NCBI GenBank assembly: GCA_964036045.1 | Contig: OZ038387.1 | Span: 53,972,427 to 54,036,426, forward strand | Direction of reading: 5' to 3' | Source: Eutreptiella sp. 'Long Island Sound 2002' | Taxonomy: Eukaryota > Euglenozoa > Euglenophyceae > Eutreptiales > Eutreptiaceae | Length of the DNA: 64,000 bases | Shown: in pieces, positions 61,358-64,000 of the stretch | Position numbering within the stretch: the stretch's first letter is position 1 | Layout of the letters: each line of letters starts with the position of its first letter | Notes under the pieces: model-generated | What the model was told of the DNA's origin: nothing | The model's input: only the letters and a program-made list of their open reading frames with translations | Database searches by the model: none | Position numbers and translations under genes: made by a program

Positions 61358-62320
61358 TAATCAAGACTGAATATTGGGACCGAGCTGGTGGGGGAGGGAA
61401 CATCAGCTATGACTGGTGAAGGACATCAAGAATGATTCACACATTGATGGCTCTTGACAAAGTGAAATCAGCTTGCAAGTGAACCCCATCACCACGAGGC
61501 CCACTTTCAAGGCTTTTTGGACTTCTGAGGGGCCAACATGCCCCAAAATGGGCTCAAAATGGGGTCATGTCACCCGTTTGTGCACCCCAAATGGTCGAGG
61601 ATGAGGTTTGGAAAAATGCGTTTTTGACCCATTTTTGACCCATTTTTGGTCCCAAAACAGCCCATTTTCAAGGCATTTCGGGATTTTTGGAGGACCAAAA
61701 TGGGCCACCACAAGCTCAAAACGGTCCAAAAACACTTGTTTTAGCGTCGCACATGGTCTAGAATCATTTTTGAGAAAAGTCATCTTTTTGCCCCTAGTGG
61801 ACCCTGTTGACCCATTTGGGCACCCACCTGTTTCGGTTTGAGCTTGCAGCTTGCCGCAACCTACCGGACCTGGGTATTGGGGTCTAGGCGTCCGTTTGGG
61901 CAATTTTGAGGGGTGGAAACCACAAAAAGTGGGGGGTTGCGGGTGGAGTAGGTGCCCTGGAAATCGCATTTTGAGCCATGTAGCGAAAGATATGGCCTAT
62001 TCTTGGTTTGTGGCTGTCGGCATTTGGAGCTTCTGGGGGCCTTTTTGGGCCGTTTCCGGGACATATCATGGAGTTAGAGGGCCGCAAAGAGCTCGTTGAC
62101 ACGGGGAAGTCAAGCCGCACTCGGAGGGTACCCACGGTTTCCCTTCGTTTGGCCGTTTTGAATGTGTTCTAGGGCTTTTTTGGCCCAAAAACGGCTGTTT
62201 TTGGCCCTAAGCTGCAGTTTTTGAAATGGAGGTCCGCCACATGCGAATCCCGTTCCCGGCCGCCACCGTTGAGTTTCCCGCTCAAACTTTGTGTGATTGT
62301 ACTTCACACCCATAGGTATG
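61358..62320. other. Unique island inside the satellite
   Basis: About 960 bp of non-satellite DNA. It is rich in cccattttgg-like and ccaaaatggg-like words (around 61550-61720 and 62160-62220), a loose internal symmetry. No convincing gene; the 134-codon minus ORF at 61565-61969 has no recognisable feature. It may be an inserted non-autonomous element. Confidence 0.5.
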
Positions 62321-62622
62321 GTTAGGGACTCGCAATCCACGCTTTGTTGCGTGGCCCCTTGAGTTGGGGTTAGGGACTTGCAACCCACGCTTTGTTACGC
62401 AGCCCCTTGAGTTGGGGTTAGGGACTTGCAATCCACGCTTTGATGCGTGGCCCTTTGAGTTGGGGCTTAGGGACTCGCAATCCACGCTTTGTTGCGTGGC
62501 CCCTTGAGTTGGGGTTAGGGACTCGCAATCCACGCTTTGTTAAGTCTCCTCTTGAGTTGGGGCTTAGGGTTTCGCCATCCACGCTTTGTTGAGTGGCCCA
62601 TTGAGTTGGGGTTAGGGACTTT
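62321..62622 (+). repeat. 48-49 bp satellite, right-hand forward block
   Basis: About six monomers in forward orientation. The last ones are the most diverged of the array and end at gttagggactttgtgggcgc. Confidence 0.92.
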
Positions 62623-62719
62623 GTGGGCGCTGATGATACCCGAGAATTTCACAGATTATGAAAAGGTGGTTGCGAGTTGTTTGACAAAGCATTAAAGCAT
62701 ATGCCCAGCTGCGAAGGAA

Positions 62720-63700
62720 ATGCGGATCTATATCGGAGTGCTGACTGAATCTATGAGTCGCTATAGGCATTCATCTGATTTGCCAGCCGCACGCATGACA
62801 CACCATGACTTGTCGGCGATCGGCGATGATCGCTATTGGAGAGAAATTCTAACATACTTTTGTATCAACCAAAAAGCAATACTCCCTCTCTCCTTTTTGT
62901 ATTTCTTCAACCCTGGTGAACCAATTGCAGTCAACAGAGGTCCAAAACCAAAATTGCTGAAGAGCAAATTAACAGAGTGGATGGATAAGCAAGCAGATGC
63001 GCCGCCGATGCCTACCACTGCCGAGATCAAGGAATATGCTGAAGAGTTGAACACTAACAGTGTGAATGTTCAGTCCAATGCTGTGCCTTGTCGTTTCGGG
63101 AAAATATGGTGGAGGTTGTTTACAAAGCAGAACAAAGGATTTGTGGCCCGCCTAGCACCAAATGTTGAGAGGCAGCGAGCCGCAGCCTGCCTAAGTCCTC
63201 AGGAATGGGCCACTTTCTTCAATGACGTCCTCAAAGCAGCCCTTGAAAATGTAGGCCATGACCCGTTTTGCATCTGGAACAAGGATGAGTCAGGGTTCTT
63301 TAGAGGTTTCAGCACTGTGGGCCAAAAGGTCTAGGCCAGACAAGGTAGAAAATATGTCGCCCGTCGCAGACGGTGGCAGCGCCAGCATATCAATTCAATT
63401 GTTGCAGTAAGTGCCCAGGGGCAGTCTGTCAAACCAGCCCTTTTGTTGTACCACAAAAAGTTTAGAGGTGACATGCCCTGTCACTGTGAAGGGCACACCG
63501 GATGGCAGGTCCAGCCAAGATATTTTTCTCAAGTGGGTTAAAGAAGTGGTGGTGCGCGAAACCCGCCCCCCGTCCAATCATCACAAATGCATTGTGCTGC
63601 TGGTTTCTGGCAGCAAGAGACACCTCAGTGTAGAGTTACCCACCAAAATGAAAGAATGGGGTGTTGAGGTGGTGGTACGGGGGGGGGGGGGATTTAGTAC
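62720..63700 (+). pseudogene. Pogo/Tigger-type DDE transposase, broken
   Basis: ATG at 62720. Residues ~65-125 contain a CENP-B-like helix-turn-helix region (KLTEWMDKQADAPPMPTTAE). FCIWNKDESGF carries the first catalytic Asp of the DDE_1 domain. The frame meets TAG at 63332 and continues in phase with HINSIVAVSAQGQSVKPALL, then shifts one frame to GTPDGRSSQDIFLKWVKE and CIVLLVSGSKRHLS. In active members the last of these reads LLLDGHxSH; here Ser replaces the second catalytic Asp. The sequence runs into a G-run at 63679 and the third acidic motif is absent. The element is therefore defective through a stop, a shift, a lost Asp and a truncation. Confidence 0.75.
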
Positions 63701-64000
63701 CTGAAGAAACCTGTCTGGAAAAATTTAGTACGCCCAATTCTGGCGCACTTTTTCCCATCACTTTTAACGATTGTGGCGCAATTTTTCCCATACTTTTTTT
63801 TGGACATCAAGTTCAAAATTTTTGTACCCTGTGCTGGGGGGGGGGGGGGTATGACCGGGGGAGGGGGGTGCAGAATTAAATACGTCATGTGGATGGATGG
63901 TCTGGTTCGAATCTGTCTTGTTTGCTTGGCTGCTGTGAATACCGCTGCGATCAATACAGGGTTCTATCCTTCAGGGCACTTCAGGCTGCCTACCACATGT
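63701..64000. other. Right edge, no gene seen
   Basis: AT-rich DNA with a G-run at about 63836-63850. Nothing recognisable follows the transposase remnant. Confidence 0.4.

Noticed and set aside
55412-62533. Dozens of 60-170 codon ORFs in the satellite
   Set aside because: All are translations of the 48-49 bp unit on both strands, repeated at the higher-order repeat offset.
1-64000. tRNA, rRNA or riboswitch genes
   Set aside because: No cloverleaf or conserved rRNA core was recognised by eye on either strand.

Overview
The window looks like nuclear DNA of a unicellular eukaryote, possibly an alga. The reasons are GT...AG splice-site candidates around protein-like blocks, a rhomboid gene, several kinds of retroelement and transposase debris, long satellite arrays, and many pure G or C runs of 10-20 bases. 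No tRNA, rRNA, CRISPR or bacterial-type operon was seen. The species cannot be named from the sequence alone.

Layout. 1-1.1 kb is a 21-bp minisatellite. 1.1-6.5 kb is mostly gene-poor, with a five-copy array of about 197 bp. 6.5-18.2 kb is GC-rich and contains pieces of spliced genes; the clearest are a first exon at 17.7-18.1 kb and a terminal exon encoding a long charged helix at 11.9-12.6 kb, both on the minus strand. 19.4-20.2 kb is a compound microsatellite with complementary arms. 21.5-40.1 kb is one retroelement with another element nested in it. 40-49.6 kb is transposon debris: two more reverse transcriptases of the same family and a broken integrase-like gene. 50.0-51.7 kb is an intact rhomboid protease gene. 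54.1-54.9 kb is a reverse-transcriptase/RNase H remnant. 55.4-62.6 kb is a 48-49 bp satellite with a higher-order repeat, an inversion and two non-satellite islands. 62.7-63.7 kb is a broken pogo/Tigger-type transposase.

The centrepiece is 21467-40066. The outer element is Penelope-like (minus strand). It has 586-bp direct terminal repeats differing at one base, a 4-bp target duplication (TCTT), a zinc-knuckle gag-like ORF, two further ORFs, and a reverse transcriptase with an N-terminal GIY-YIG nuclease. Into the start of that RT frame has inserted an 11,191-bp DNA element (24808-35998) with 32-bp perfect terminal inverted repeats and a 5-bp target duplication (TGCAA). It carries five minus-strand genes, including a 711-residue candidate transposase. 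Almost every gene junction holds a perfect 20-bp palindrome, usually in pairs whose starts lie 69-70 bp apart. I do not recognise this element; it is the best candidate here for an undescribed system.

Many ORFs in the GC-rich and satellite zones are frame shadows and have been left out. Exon models are approximate because no transcript evidence is available.
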